Source: Scylla paramamosain (taxonomy: Eukaryota > Arthropoda > Malacostraca > Decapoda > Portunidae). Taken from it: a DNA stretch of 64,000 nucleotides. The stretch spans positions 2,017,501 to 2,081,500 of the forward strand of contig NW_026973671.1 of assembly GCF_035594125.1 (NCBI RefSeq). The letters run 5' to 3'. Every line of letters starts with the position of its first letter. The stretch's first letter is position 1. A program made the translations under genes and the position numbers. The notes under the pieces were generated by a model. That model had not been told where the DNA came from and searched no databases. It saw only the letters and a list, made by a program, of their open reading frames with translations. This document shows, one piece after another, positions 24,421-37,199 of the stretch.

Positions 24421-25544
24421 CTCTTGTAATTTCAGATAAGCCATATATACCTGGGAACGGTCACACTTACTTCCATTCATAATCTCTGGAGTATTTCATA
24501 GCAATCAATAGCTAATGACGGAATAGTTCAAGGATTATACAACATTAATTCGTAACTTTTGACAAGGTGATGGGATCTGAGCGTCTAACTTTACATACGC
24601 GTACGCTTTCCTGTGATACAAAAAATTGAGGGTTCAGCGTTCAAAATGATAAGCATGATGACGAAATTTTCTTTTGAATGGTCAGTCTGCTGGAGACGAA
24701 CCTTTCAAATACAATCCCTTCCCTTACACATTCACCAGGAAAAATACACAGTGCGAGGCTCGGTGCAGACCACCCGAACTGCGCTGCCTTTGTTCTTTTG
24801 TTTCTTTACCTCCGCGCTCCAGAACTGATGCCCACACAGCAGCACCAATACTAACTGATCTGATTACCTCCGTGACTGATCTGATCAAATTCAATGTTAA
24901 CGGCACGAGGAGGGGACGCACAGCTGGGCTCGGCCACATTACAGAGCTGATAACACAAGGAAATCTTGGGACGGTTCCCAGGACGTGTGTTCGAGTGTAA
25001 CCTTTGTGTCTTTTCAAGCATACGAGTCTATGTGGCTTTTCAAGCATACGAGCATTTCAAAGGTAAAAACTCCATTTCATAGCTATGAAATTATGAAAAA
25101 ATATGCTATGACTCGTTGATATTACAATATCTCTATATCTTGATTTCAGCAGGCGAAAATGTAGCTACATACCCGCCATTAACAACCTTATTACCGAGTC
25201 TGTTCATTCGCTCATCACTCATTCACTTATCACTCCACATTATCTAACAGGCGTTAAATTCCAAGACCCGCCACGTGCCTCAAGATCAGCAAAACCCGGG
25301 GATGCTAACACTGCAAAACCACACACAGCGAAGCATCGTAAAGTAGTAGAGTCTCGGGGCAGATGCTGAGTACAGCGTCTATTGCAAGCATGATGAAGGC
25401 AGCGAATGAAGCGTGAAATGCGTGAAGCGAAAGCGCGGCACGCGCCAGTACGGGTACACCCAATAACGGAAGGTCTAGTCTGGCTGAGGAGGCGAGGCTG
25501 ATATGGAGGAAATGCTGGCCTATGTTCAGAAACTCTCTGCTTTC

Positions 25545-25640
25545 CCACCATGACTATTTTCAAAGGCCACAGATGATTAACAGTATTCAAGAGTGTTTCT
25601 CCTGTTAATAATGTAGAAAATGTTACTCTGTCTCTAGAAG
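25545..25640 (-). repeat. Dispersed repeat R1, minus-oriented copy
   Basis: TTTTCAAAGGCCACAG, GTATTCAAGAGTGTTTCTCCTGTTAATAATGTAGAAA is the reverse complement of the pattern at 44,950-45,010. Confidence 0.5.
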
Positions 25641-26384
25641 CATAAAAACACTCTTAAAAATCCTTTACATTCTGAAACTTTTTGTAATTACGAAAGGTGT
25701 GGTGAAGGGTGTCAGAATATGGTCCATTACCGCCTCCGTCACAACGCCCGGGTCACTGCAGCCACCCAGGAAAGTATCACTCTGATAAATCTTATACGAC
25801 TTCATGCTGCTGAGGACGAATTGTTCATTGCCACCCTGTTGCTGAGGCGTCTTGCGTTAGCGAGTCTTGTTCGTGGCACTAACACTGACAAACGTCTAAC
25901 ACCAGCAACATACTATAAAGAATATCAACAACCAACACTGATATCGCTAAGGAAGCTCTGACACGAATAGAATTATACACCTGAGCACATCATTAGAATA
26001 TACAGCGCAGTGTGGCGTCCTTGTCTAGCCCAGGTGTCATTCGTTATCCTCATTATATATCTATTTATTATTTATTCTGCTCATGGCGTGTTGAAGAGAA
26101 TAAGAACGATGCGACAAAACAACAGTCCCTGTAGAATACAATACATGACACGTTCTAGAGCACATGAACACAATTGTCACTAGACCACTAGAGTTTTCAT
26201 CCTTGTCCTTGAATTTATCTGGTCTTAATTTTCCTATAGATTCTGCATTAACATCTCAATAAGTAGCATTTAGAGAAATCAGTTGGCTTATCATCCCTGT
26301 TCTGGAATTTCCCCAAGTAATGTTCCCTATTCATTCTACCCGAAAAATCTGACAAGTGAAACCATCGTTGCTGGCTGGTTACAG

Positions 26385-26570
26385 TGGTGGTGATTGTTTT
26401 GGTTACCTTGTTAGTGGTGGTGGTGGTGGTGGTGATGGGGGTGTGTTGGTTACATTAATGGTGGTAGGGTTGGTGATGGTGGAATTGAAGGTTACAATGG
26501 TGGTGGTGGTTGTTACAGCAGTGGTAATGGTGATGGTGATTATGCTGATAACGACCACCACGGCCATTAT
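26385..26570. repeat. (GGT)n-rich minisatellite-like block
   Basis: Repeated GGTGGTGGT and GGTGATGGTG words, imperfect, followed at 26,614-26,637 by a short (CT)n. Confidence 0.8.
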
Positions 26571-27559
26571 AATGACTCACGTCGTTCACACCACAATGGC
26601 AGCCACTCACGCACTCTCTCTCTCTCTCTCTCTCTCTGACATTCACCAAGACAGACATGACCTTCGGTGACCTGCTCCAATGACCTCCCTCCTCCCTTCC
26701 CTCACCTCCTGACCTTTTCTTGACCTCTGCACCTTCCCTTGATACAATGCCCTTACTTCTTGCCTGACCTACTCTCTCTCTCTCTCTCTCTCATATCAGT
26801 ACAAGAATATAGGAAGTCAAGCATGACTGTCACTGCATCACGCTGTCCCCTCAACCCTTTCCTCCCATGCCCTCCTCCCTTACAAGTGCAATGATACACG
26901 CGACTAAACTATTGAACAATGGTAACGACCAACAATCATTGCCACTAAATACAATTGCAAATAACAGCTTCAAACTATCCGTGACACCACTGCACGATAT
27001 TCATATGTACAGCATCACGGAAAACACAGTAGCGGGGATACAAGCTGCCGTGGGGAGCGGCAGGCTGTGGGGGGTGGGGGGAGGGGACTAGTATCAGTGA
27101 CGTCACAAAGTCTACTTACCCTCAGTTATCATGTGAACACGTGTTATGAAATAAACAAACAAAACATGGTGACTGCACACCAAAGACAACAAACATGAAT
27201 CAACAACTGTACCTCGCTCCTACTGCTGTCCGGCGTCGCCACGGAGTAAATCAGACAGGGAACACCAAGCCTCCAGCACCACACTCCCTGCTGCCAGCGC
27301 TCAGTACCCACGGCAAAGCCAGCTCCATGGAAGCTAGAGAGTCTAACGCTTCCTTTGCCTGCACTACTGCAAAGTACAATTAACGACCACTACACAAACT
27401 AATGACACAGGTGTTCAATTACTGAGGTGATGACCGCGCGGCGCCTCGTCCCTCGAGTGGTGACGCCAGCGTGGGACCTCCGCCTGGCCAATCTGGGACT
27501 CGGTTCGTTCTCGAGGTTCACTGCTTCGAGTCTTTCTCATACCTTTCTTTATTTCCGGT

Positions 27560-28290
27560 ATCTGGTATGCCGGGATATGCCACTCAATTGCTGAATATTA
27601 CACGGTATACAAAGGACGTATATGAGAGCATGAAAGGTCTACGAAAGGTTTATCTCAGCTCGGTTTCAAACATCGCTGACTTGAACCCATACCTCAAACG
27701 TCATATTGACAGATTCACCACCAAATTGTACTCCTGTAGTGTTCACGAGGTAAGTATGAGATTACACCTTATACAGAGAACATTTATCAGCATTGCAGGT
27801 TCAAGAAAGGCGAATTTTAGCTTGGTTTCAAATGGCAATCCATCCTGACCCGAGTCCTCAACTTTAGCATTACGTTGCCAGATTCACCACCAAACTGTAT
27901 AAATGTACTATGTATGCAGTAAGGATAGGATTACACGTGTTTTCAATGGAGATATGATAGCATTACACGAATGTGAAAGATGTATATCAGCTTGGTTTCA
28001 AATACCTACTTACGCTTACTCCAATACGTATGTGTGTTGTGTATGTGTGTTGAAGTGCCACGTGCCTGATCCACAACCAAAGTGTATTGTTGTAGTGTGT
28101 ATGAAGCAAGGATGAGATTATACCTCATACAAAGAACATTCAACCGCATTGCAGGGTTAAGATTACACACTATTCAAAGGACATGATACATTATTGGACT
28201 ACGGAAAGTAAATCTTACCAAACGGGATCCACCCTGACTCGAATCCCTAAGTTGAAGCGTCGCGTTGCCAGATTCACCAGTAGATATCAA
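27560..28290. repeat. Decayed tandem array, ~170-200-bp units
   Basis: The phrase GTTGCCAGATTCACCACCAAA.TGTA recurs near 27,702, 27,872, 28,062 and 28,263. Between occurrences the same order of words appears: GATGAGATTACACCTTATACA.AGAACATT, AGCATTGCAGG, AGCTTGGTTTCAAAT and ATCC.CCTGAC.CGA. Units differ by many substitutions and indels. No protein family is recognised; it looks like an old satellite. Confidence 0.7.
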
Positions 28291-28509
28291 TTCAACGCAA
28301 ATGGTGACCTCCCAACACTATAAAAGAGAACAGAGAATACATACTCTTATCTACTTCTAAGTCATCACGTATCACGAGTGTCCAAACAATGAATAGCGTA
28401 CGAATTATTTGTTAGATGTTCATTTTCTTGAGGCAGCGGCGACTCGGCACATCTAATCATCCTACTGAAACACTTCTGCGCCGCACCACCTCCACCAATC
28501 AAAAGGCTC

Positions 28510-28599
28510 TACGTAGTTAAAGTTACACTCATTTTTGAGGGTGTTTTTATGGTGCTAGTGACACACTAACAAGATTTCCACATTATTAACAAGAAAACT

Positions 28600-28603
<4 letters not shown>
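28510..28603 (+). repeat. Dispersed repeat R1, plus-oriented copy
   Basis: AGTTACACTC.TTTTTGAGGGTGTTTTTATGGTGCTAGTGACA..CTAACAAGATTTCCACATTATTAACAAGAAAACTTTTGAG. It runs straight into a GA microsatellite at its 3' end. Confidence 0.55.
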
Positions 28604-28666
<63 letters not shown>

Positions 28667-28712
28667 TTATTACGCTTGGCTTAGGTTAATATACAATGCT
28701 AAATAAGGTGAT

Positions 28713-28785
<73 letters not shown>
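28604..28785. repeat. Two (GA)n microsatellites
   Basis: 28,604-28,660 and 28,716-28,785, separated by 55 bp of unique AT-rich sequence. Confidence 0.94.
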
Positions 28786-28788
<3 letters not shown>

Positions 28789-29118
28789 TTATGAAAAAAA
28801 TACAATTCTAATTTTTGTGTGTTACTTTGAAATATCACCAGCATTTCTCCAACTAACACATTTTTATTATTTATAATTTAATTAATATTTTTTTTATTTC
28901 GTTATCCACACTTAATTAGCCTGGAGTTTATATTTAGCGGTAATTAATTATCAGTATTTTTGTTCATATATTTATTTATTTCATAGTATTTTTTGTGTTT
29001 GTATGTATGTGCGTGTGCATTTTTTACTTGGTACTCCATTCATTATTTGCATTTTTATTCATACAGTTGCATATATCATTGAATTTTGTTTCGCGCGCGC
29101 GCGCATGTGTGTCTGTGC

Positions 29119-29121
<3 letters not shown>

Positions 29122-29153
<32 letters not shown>
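29122..29153. repeat. (GT)n microsatellite preceded by (CG)n
   Basis: CGCGCGCGCGC at about 29,092-29,103 then a GT run. Alternating purine-pyrimidine over about 60 bp, a Z-DNA-prone composition. Confidence 0.9.
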
Positions 29154-29154
<1 letters not shown>

Positions 29155-29334
29155 TTTGTATGAAAACATATGTGCTATACACTTTAATTATTGCCATCCT
29201 AACAGTGCCCCATCATTATTGTTTATAGATTAGGTAGAGAGTGTCCAGCAACTAACCACAAGATGTACACAGACAAACACAATCCATCTCGTGAACAAGG
29301 AACTGTTATGAAATCCGCGAACACCTAGTAACTC

Positions 29335-29530
29335 ACTACATCATGTTAAACTATCAATAAAACTATAAACATCTATGAAGACCGTAGTTTCCTAAAGAGC
29401 TTGTTTAACTATCACTAAATTCATGCAAACATCCTTGAGAACTCCAATATTTTCACAAAGCCCTACAAAACTATTACTAAAATCATGAAAACACCCTTGA
29501 AACCCCCAATAACTTCAGCTAGACCTTGTT
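29335..29530 (-). repeat. Dispersed repeat R1, tandem minus-oriented copies
   Basis: Two to three units of about 58 bp with ACTATYACTAAAWTCATG.AAACAYCCTTGARAACYCC and TTTCACAAAGC/ACTTCAGCTAGACC, matching the reverse complement of GGTGTTTTCATGATTCTAGTGA in the plus-oriented copies. Confidence 0.5.
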
Positions 29531-30193
29531 AATGGTAAAGTTAATACGCCTACATTATTACTAAAGATTTGGGATGCTGTGTCTGTCGTTTTTTCATAAA
29601 TAAAATCTTAACAAAGCGTCGGACAAGGATGCTATTTTGACAGTGGATGTTTGAGACCTTGACCTAATTGGCAAAAATATTCATTGGTGTCATATGGGGA
29701 TAATAAAGGCAATTATAAGAGTAAATTTAGGGTAAACTTAGCTAAAACTTACAGGCACTGGTAGCGAGACTAGTAAGTGTCGTCAAGATAGATGACCTCT
29801 TCACTGTGGACAGCGCAGTGAAGGGGATTTCTTAACACCAATAAAGTGAGTCATGTTCCCTTGTTTTGTATTGATAATGTTCTGACAAAGCTCATAGTCG
29901 CCATTATTGAAGATGGGCCTTCATGAAACACTACTGATATGCTGCAAGACTTAATAGCAATAGTGTAGGACAAGGACGACAGCCTTCCAGAGTGTTCCCC
30001 CCGCTTTACTTTCCATTACTACAGGAAGGAGGTGATTGCAACACAAGCACGACAGGAATGACAGCTTCATGCAATAAATTGTCAACATACTGGATACGCA
30101 TTTTCATATATTCAGCTGCTTTACATATGTTATTGTCAAAATTATCTGGGGTTTTCTAATTAATATTTCTTTCACGTATTCCATTTTGAAAGT

Positions 30194-30225
<32 letters not shown>

Positions 30226-31291
30226 GAGTCTAGCACCGACACCAACTCAGTGCACCTAAACACACTGAGCTGTAATGTGCTGTGATTACTGGTGTTGGTG
30301 TCACATGCTGTAATATAATTAATATTAACAAGTACCTCGTGTCATAGTGATGGCGCTAACAATACTAAATGAAACACTTCATTATTCATGTTGTTATTAT
30401 TTCTTACCTATTTGCTTATTTATATTCGAAATAAGCTCACACCCAAAGTCAGTGATAACACACGTCATCTTCCCACATCTCAGTATATTTGGTAACTTGA
30501 AACACAACTTGATCATCGAATGTGAGGCAAAAAATACGATGTTTATTCCTCTCCCAGCAATGCCAGCAAAGTCTAATCCTCTCTTTTTCCTCTCTATTCC
30601 TTTCTCTCACACAATCCAGCACTGTCCTTCATTAAATTTTATTCCTGTCCTTTTTCTCCTGTCATGTTCAAATCATCTCATTCTCTTCTCGACCCTTTTC
30701 TCTCACATAATCCAACACTCTGTCCTTCATTTATTTCCGTCCCTGCATTCACTCCTTGCGTGCTCCAATTATCTGATGCTCTTTTCTAGCATTCCCCTCC
30801 TACTCCAACACTCTACTCTTCTGTTTCACTATAGGTTTATTTGACATGTTTACTTTCTTCTTTAATTTTTGTTCTTCTGTGTCGTGTTTGTGAGGTATTT
30901 TGAAATGAGATGCCTTGTCAATTGTATGATGGCGTGAAAATTGGTGAGGTTTGCGGTGTGAGAGTTTGTAACAGAGGAGGTAATAGTGGTAGCAGTAATG
31001 TTGGTGTTGGTGGTGATGATGCAGGTGGGTGTACATCGTTGAAATTGCGTCCGTGTATAAAGGAACACGTCCCTACATGTCGCTCTTCACTGCTAAGGCA
31101 ACAGGCTACACAAGACGAGGCTATCTCTCATCAGCCAACACGGCGCGATCTTGTCACGGCGGCGTCTTCTTGTACCATTGAATCATTACTGAATATCTGG
31201 GGCCGTGTCGAAGATGTCTGATATAGTGGTGACGTCAGCAGCGTGTGACATCACCTGCTACACCGCCACCAATTGTCCATAGTCTACTACA
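29531..31291. other. Non-coding, no gene recognised
   Basis: Includes a (GT)n at about 30,194-30,227. The open frame at 30,347-30,844 is pyrimidine-rich with repeated TTTCTCACATAATCCAACACT words and looks like decayed repeat rather than protein. Confidence 0.4.
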
Positions 31292-31428
31292 GTCTCTCTC
31301 TCTCTCTCTCTCGTGGTATCCCTTTCCTGCCTCTCGTTTTCTTTAATTTCATCTTCCTTTTGAGTCCCTCTTGCACTCAACACACTTCCTTCAGTTCCTT
31401 TCTTTTTCTTTACTTCCTTGGGACCTAC

Positions 31429-31481
<53 letters not shown>

Positions 31482-31547
31482 AACTAATGGTTGCTGTGTG
31501 TTGTGTAATCGTCTTTACCGAAGCCAATTGGTTCAGATATTACCAGT

Positions 31548-31586
<39 letters not shown>
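31292..31586. repeat. Cluster of (CT)n, (CT)n and (GA)n
   Basis: CT at 31,292-31,311 and 31,433-31,479, GA at 31,552-31,586. The last two are inverted and could pair across about 70 bp. Confidence 0.92.
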
Positions 31587-31588
<2 letters not shown>

Positions 31589-32606
31589 TGCTTCACTCAC
31601 TGATTCACTGACAAACAAGAGGACGAAGCTGCTTCGCTTATATTTACGAACCATATTTAAAGGTAAAAAATACACACTAGTCATCATCGTCAGCATTTCA
31701 GGAATCCCCCGCCAGAGTTAAGTGCAGCTGCCAAATTAATTCGTTTCGTACAGGCGTAGTGTATAATTTAGTGTGCATAGTTTAGGCAGATACATAAGTA
31801 GTGTGGGTGACTACAATGGGCACGCATGAGGAAGCAAGTTTACATTGAAATAAATATGAATGCTGAGATTCTTCCTTCCTTCCTTCTCTTCGCTAAGTGT
31901 GTCCAGACATAAAGCTGCGAGTCTTGTACCAAAAGTTAGGACGCGGGGCAGAAGTTGCCTCGTTACGGGCTGCAGGACGCGGCGGGAAGAGGCGGCTGAG
32001 GTCCGACGCTGAACAAGTAAACAGCAGCATTACTCACCATTACGAATACTTACCGGAGGGACTTTATGGAAATGCTCTCTAATGTTCACTTAAGTCGCGC
32101 CAAATTGCGGTTTTCCGGTAATAAGGTCGACATGTATTAAGTGGAGAAAAAACAGACAAAACCGGAAACTGGTGCCACTGTGCGGGCATTAGTGCAATGA
32201 CAGCTTCCCACGCGCCAGGTTCTCAGCGCCTGTCTGCTTGTACAAGACGGTTGGCTCCCGCTCACTTTCACTCGGTGCCAGCGGACAACTTACGACCATA
32301 ACAAGAACGTAAGAATATAAAAGACGCTGCAAGAAGTCAACAGCGGCAGTTCGTGTATGTATATACAAACGTAGGTCCAAGTATATTTCTTGAAAAAAAA
32401 TCACTTCAGATAGAGCCTCTTGAAAGTAGTGGTGGTGCGGCGCGGAAGTGATTCAGAATAGGCCTATGTTGCAGACATTTGCCGCAAGAAGCATTGGCAC
32501 GGCACTGCACCTCGAGCTGCGCCAGCTGTCACCGTAATTAATTACTCTTCAGATAAGGATGTTCATGCTGACTTGTGTAAATGTGTTGCTCTGCTTTCCA
32601 GAATCC

Positions 32607-32607
<1 letters not shown>
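31587..32607. other. Non-coding; small GC-rich patch at 31.9 kb
   Basis: No gene assigned. 31,915-32,010 is GC-rich and open in one frame, but lacks motifs. Confidence 0.4.
32299..32362 (-). mobile_element. Solitary CR1-like LINE 3' tail
   Basis: AACAAGAACGTAAGAATATAAAAGACGCTGCAAGAAG..CAGCGGCAGT.CGTGTATG parallels AACATAAGAAATAAGGGAAGCTGCAAGAAGCGACCAGG..GGCAGTCCCTGTATG at the CR1 3' end (46,069-46,140). Diverged and very short. Confidence 0.55.

Positions 32608-32687
<80 letters not shown>
32608..32687. repeat. (GA)n microsatellite
   Basis: About 40 perfect units. Confidence 0.95.
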
Positions 32688-32689
<2 letters not shown>

Positions 32690-33689
32690 AATAAAAAGAG
32701 GAAGAGAATACATACTGAAAACTTTGCTTTTATTATTGCTGCCACCACCATCGCTACTTTGGACGTGTGGAAAGTAAGGTGGAGGGGCAGAATACCAGAG
32801 TGGCAAGCATCTATTATTCCTACAGCATTATTAAATACTGATTGTGCGAACCTGCCCACCAATACACAGTTTTGCTATTACATATATACTGTTAACCTTA
32901 CCTGCACTGGGGACAGACGGGAAATGAGAGAGTGTTCCTCGTGTTTGGTGATGAGGGACTAGACAGAGCAATGGTGTACTTGTAACACGTGGTGTTTGAT
33001 GGTGGTCACTATACAAATTATTTCTGTATATTGCTCGTTTCATATTTGTTTGTTTCATAGTATTTGCTCGTTTCATATGATAACTACCTGGGAATAATGA
33101 GTGGTAATGAGTGTTTCATTCGTGTATGAATCCCTCGAGCGGTAAACCGAGGGAAGGTAGCTCAGGGAGGGAGGTCAAGCCGGTAGTCTATCTGTGGTAT
33201 AGCAGCCGCACACACCTTGTTGGATTGAAACCTGTGGATTTATTCCCTGTGAGCGCCAGAGACTGGTGAGTGTTCCTCTATTACATTTGTGATAGGTTTA
33301 GGAATATATTAGGAATGTGTAGTAATTTGTTGCTTGTTATTCTCTCCTGTTGTATTTACTTTACCTTACACCAAGAATTGTTACATATATGTTGTGTTTT
33401 TGTGATATTTCAACGTAAATTGTCATAGTTAGGTAATCAAACATTCATGTGAGATTTGTGACCCAGGAGGGTCTTTACACCGTAAGGATAGTCACCATAG
33501 CTTGTTAGCTAGTAGTTTATTTATCATCTAGTAGTTTATTTATCATGTATTTATTTTTTTATTTTTTTGACACGTGTTCATAGTGATTTCATTGTGTTGC
33601 TCCAATGCCTTCATGTGGACTTTGTGATGTTACTTATGTTAATTTTGTATTGCATAGAGATTAATTAAGGGTCCTTTTCCAGTTGGACC

Positions 33690-33749
33690 GTTCACCCTCA
33701 CGTTCACCCTCACGTTCACCCTGTCGTTCACCCTCACGTTCACCATATG
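33690..33749. repeat. 12-bp minisatellite, 5 units
   Basis: GTTCACCCTCAC repeated; unit 3 ends GTC and the last unit reads GTTCACCATATG. Length is exactly 60 bp. Confidence 0.92.
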
Positions 33750-35262
33750 GGACAAGTAAACACACACAAGAATGAACGAGTGTCAATAACGAGGCGTAAT
33801 AATATACCAAGAAGAAATACCCTTTGTCTGACGCCCCTAAGTGGGTGTTACAGTACTCATAACCTTACCTGCAGCTTAGACAGGCGGGAACAAAACCAAG
33901 TATTCCTATATTACATTGTGTTTTGTCATAAGCAACAAGACAGAACAGTGGCGGAGGGACAGTAAACTTGTATTCAGTTAAATGTGCAGTCATGGTGAAT
34001 AGTTGAGTAACATACCGCTCCGTGCTTACTGTCTTTAGTGTTATTCATCTATCTTAAGTCCTTTAATGTGCTGACTAATTAGGATAAAGAGACTCGTGAG
34101 GAGGGAAGTTGTTGTGTGAACAGGACGTAAATGCTGCGTTGTCTGTGATGTATAAAAATAAGAGTGGGAAGGGGAAGATTTTACTTACGTTTGTTTCGTT
34201 TTAGCATGAGCGGAAGGTTCCAGCCAGTGTCGTTAGTGCAATAAAAATTTTAACAGGGAAAAGTGCTAGAGAAGCTTAACGTAGAAATATTCTGACATCA
34301 AAGAAAAAAGTTGAACAGAAAGATAAAAGAAAAAAGTTGAACAGAAAGATAATCTTTCTTTGTCTGAGCATGAGTGTTTGTAATCAGAATAAAAATGGCT
34401 CTGAAAAAAAAAAATGTATGTAATGTTTCTGGATGAATTTTGAGACCAAACTAAACCGCAAGGGAGAAGAAAATATTTGAGTCAGATTTGAAGAGTAAAA
34501 TCAGTCTTGGCTGGGAAAATTAGTGGGAAAGAATGTAGTTAGGTATTATTATGAACGATCCGCCGCTGGAAGGTTAAGAAGGTAAAGGAGGCGCATTATT
34601 TTAAGGATAAGAACAAAAACACACGAGGAGAGATACATAAGCATTAGAGCTTATGAGCCTGCGAGTGGGAAGAAGTGGAGAGGGAGAGAAAATCCTTGGG
34701 GATTCCAGACATTTATTAGAAAACTTTAGCGAAATGAAGTGACTGCAATAAATCTAACACGAGAAGAGAACAGTGGATAGAGATGAGAGAAAAGAAGTGG
34801 AGAAAGAGAGGAGAGAAATTCTTTGCAGATTTCAGAGACTTAACAATATGTAGAATTTTTAAACGGTGAAGAGGGTGAACTGGATAACTGATGCCGAAAT
34901 AAGAGACACTATAAAGAATGAGGGAGTTGGATAAGTGAAAAGAAGTAAACAAGAAATACATTCTTAGAGGTTTCACATACTTATCAGATAATGTTAATGG
35001 AGTGAAGTGACTTATCTAGGAATTTCAGGTAAAAAAATAACAAAACACCCCTACTTTAATATAATAGGTTGCGGAGGCAGAAAAAAAGAAAAGGCCAGTA
35101 ACATCTTAACCTAAAAGAAAAGATGAAAGACGGACAGCCGGTATTTCAGCTAGATCAGATTGCATGAGCTTGGGTGTTCTGGGTCATTGCCCTCAATTAC
35201 AGATATTCTCCTTCCTCCGCCGCCGCCTCCTACTCGCTGCTGCTCATGATGGAGTGTGCCTC

Positions 35263-35297
35263 TCCCGTGTGTGTGGGAGGCTTTCACACACACGGGA
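35263..35297. repeat. 13-bp perfect inverted repeat, 9-nt loop
   Basis: TCCCGTGTGTGTG (35,263-35,275) pairs with CACACACACGGGA (35,285-35,297). Confidence 0.85.
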
Positions 35298-35460
35298 TTA
35301 CCAAATAGTCAGGTCAAAATTCATCATTTCATTGTCTCCTACTACCGCGTACGCTTAATTAATCACAAGACCAACAAGTGTTTTTACCCTGCCCACGAAC
35401 AATACCACTTACCCTGCCCACGAACAATACCAGCTTTATTTTGTACCTTTGCGCTCGCCC

Positions 35461-35462
<2 letters not shown>

Positions 35463-35495
<33 letters not shown>
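35463..35495. repeat. (CT)n microsatellite
   Basis: About 16 units. Confidence 0.93.
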
Positions 35496-35497
<2 letters not shown>

Positions 35498-35612
35498 AGA
35501 ACACAGCAGCGAGTGATGTATTTTTAATTCGTATATATATTAAAATTCCAGAATATGATTAATATGTTGAGGAAAACATGACCGAATTTTTTACATCCGC
35601 TCCGCGACTCCT

Positions 35613-35699
<87 letters not shown>
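35613..35699. repeat. (CA)n(GA)n compound microsatellite
   Basis: About 35 CA units change directly into 8 GA units. Confidence 0.95.
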
Positions 35700-36231
35700 T
35701 TATTACTACTATTATTACTATTAGCGAAAATAATAACATTGTGCATAATATCATAGGGCTTAATTGCTTCTGTTTCCAAGGACACGCAACGCCCTTCCTG
35801 TGGATATTAATTTTGGCAGGCGGCAGCGAGGGAGTGGAGGGAAAAAAAGGGAAAAAGAGGTAAAAAGTGATTTGTTTGAAGGTAACTTTATTTCCCATTT
35901 AAAATATTACAAGGGCAATTTCGGTTTTTAGGGAAGAAAATAAATAAAAAATGAAATGCAGAAATAAAAATAAAATGAGAGAATTAAAAAGAAGTCGCTC
36001 AATCAACTATTCCATAAAAGACAGAAATTGTTATCAAAAGAAAAAGAACAAAATAAAATAACACCAATAAGGTGAAAAGAATATAAAAATATTAATTATT
36101 TCTACGTTCCTTCGTCGCTTTCATATAACTCTAAGGTAACTTTGGTCTCAAAAGAAATATGAAAAATTATAGATAAATATGAAATAGATGTAGCAAAAAA
36201 GTCCTTGTGCCGGTATTTAGACAAGTGAGAC

Positions 36232-36415
36232 AAGCACCACTCTCTGCCTGCTTCTGTATTACCTCCTGCTTATCACCTGAACTGTTTCGAGAGGAAATGT
36301 TTCATGACACTAGTCCTCAAATTTTGGACAGCCCTCTTGACTGCACTTTTTGTGGACTAGAACCTTCAGTGGGCCTTTTTATTTATTTTTCCTATACCCC
36401 TCTTATCAATAAAAA
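36232..36415 (+). mobile_element. Jockey-like LINE 3' fragment, sense
   Basis: CTGCCTGCTTCTGTATTACCTCCT.CTTATCACCTGAACT corresponds to CTGCCTGCTTCTGTATTTCCACCTTCCTATGACTTGAATT in the 54.6-kb LINE. It is followed by CTCTTGACTGCACTTTTTGTGGACTAGAACCTTCAGTGGGCCTTTTT, the expected 3'UTR. Only the last ~40 codons plus the UTR remain, with substitutions. Confidence 0.65.
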
Positions 36416-36940
36416 GTAAATAAGAACATAAAAATACAATATGGAAAAACAAAATCTTAGAGGAACAAGAGAGGTGAAAAAGAGACCAAAGCAACATTAT
36501 ATATATATTTTATTGCAAAAAGCCTCAAAAGTGTGCCAGCGTTACAAATATGCTTAGTAGTACTCGTATATCTGTAAGCCTACCAGTACTTATAATTTCA
36601 CTTTCAGATCACATCCCATGAATAGTAAGAGGCCTTTTTGTCCCCTGGTGGAGAGCAGAGAACGAGGATGTGAGTACCTGGCTAGCCTTTCACCTCGTGT
36701 ATTCGAGAAGGATGAGGAGCGAAACAATGGGGCAGAGAGTCAGCGAGCCAGCGAGTCAGCAGTGGACGTGAGTGACGCTCGAGCGACTGAATCTGGTTGA
36801 GGGTGGCCGTGGTTAGTTACTGAACATGTGTGTGTATGGGTCAGCGGTGTCTTTTGTGCTAAGAGGAGGAGGTAGAGTATAGTGACTCTTGTTCGTTATC
36901 GTTGTCATGTTGTTCATCTTCTGTTTTTACTTGTATTTTC

Positions 36941-37003
36941 TTTGTTATCGTCTTTGTCGTCATTTTATTATGCATTTGCTTCTATTTCTTGTTTCTTTTT
37001 ACC

Positions 37004-37078
<75 letters not shown>

Positions 37079-37144
37079 CTTTGTTATCGTCTTTGTCGTC
37101 ATTTTATTATGCATTTGCTTCTATTTCTTGTTTCTTTTTACCGT

Positions 37145-37197
<53 letters not shown>
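36941..37197. repeat. 139-bp tandem duplication including a (CT)n block
   Basis: TTTGTTATCGTCTTTGTCGTC begins at 36,941 and 37,080. The 66-67 bp non-repetitive part is identical in both copies except near its end (TTTCTC against TTTATC). Each copy ends in (CT)n, at 37,007-37,074 and 37,148-37,196. Confidence 0.93.

Positions 37198-37199
<2 letters not shown>

Larger units (their letters stand above)
24420..28602. other. Non-coding interval with scattered repeats
   Basis: About 4 kb without an assignable gene. Holds an R1 copy near 25.6 kb, a GGT-rich block near 26.4 kb and a decayed tandem array near 28 kb (listed separately). TTTTCAAGCATACGAG is duplicated at 25,013 and 25,038. Open frames at 24,674, 25,240 and 27,195 show no motifs. 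Confidence 0.4.
32688..35462. other. Non-coding interval, no gene recognised
   Basis: Short local duplications only: a 20-bp unit near 33,505-33,545, a 12-bp minisatellite at 33.7 kb, a 26-bp repeat (GAAAAAAGTTGAACAGAAAGATAA) near 34,304-34,352 and a 25-bp repeat (ACCCTGCCCACGAACAATACCA) near 35,387-35,432. 33,155-33,235 weakly resembles a tRNA-like A/B-box pair. Confidence 0.4.

Noticed and set aside
33155..33235. Possible tRNA gene (GGTAGCTCAG..GGATTGAAACC)
   Set aside because: A and B boxes are only approximate and I could not fold acceptor or anticodon stems; at best a decayed SINE.
35030..35115. A further LINE 3' tail
   Set aside because: Only GGCAG.AAAAA..GGCCAGT resembles the family; too little to support a call.
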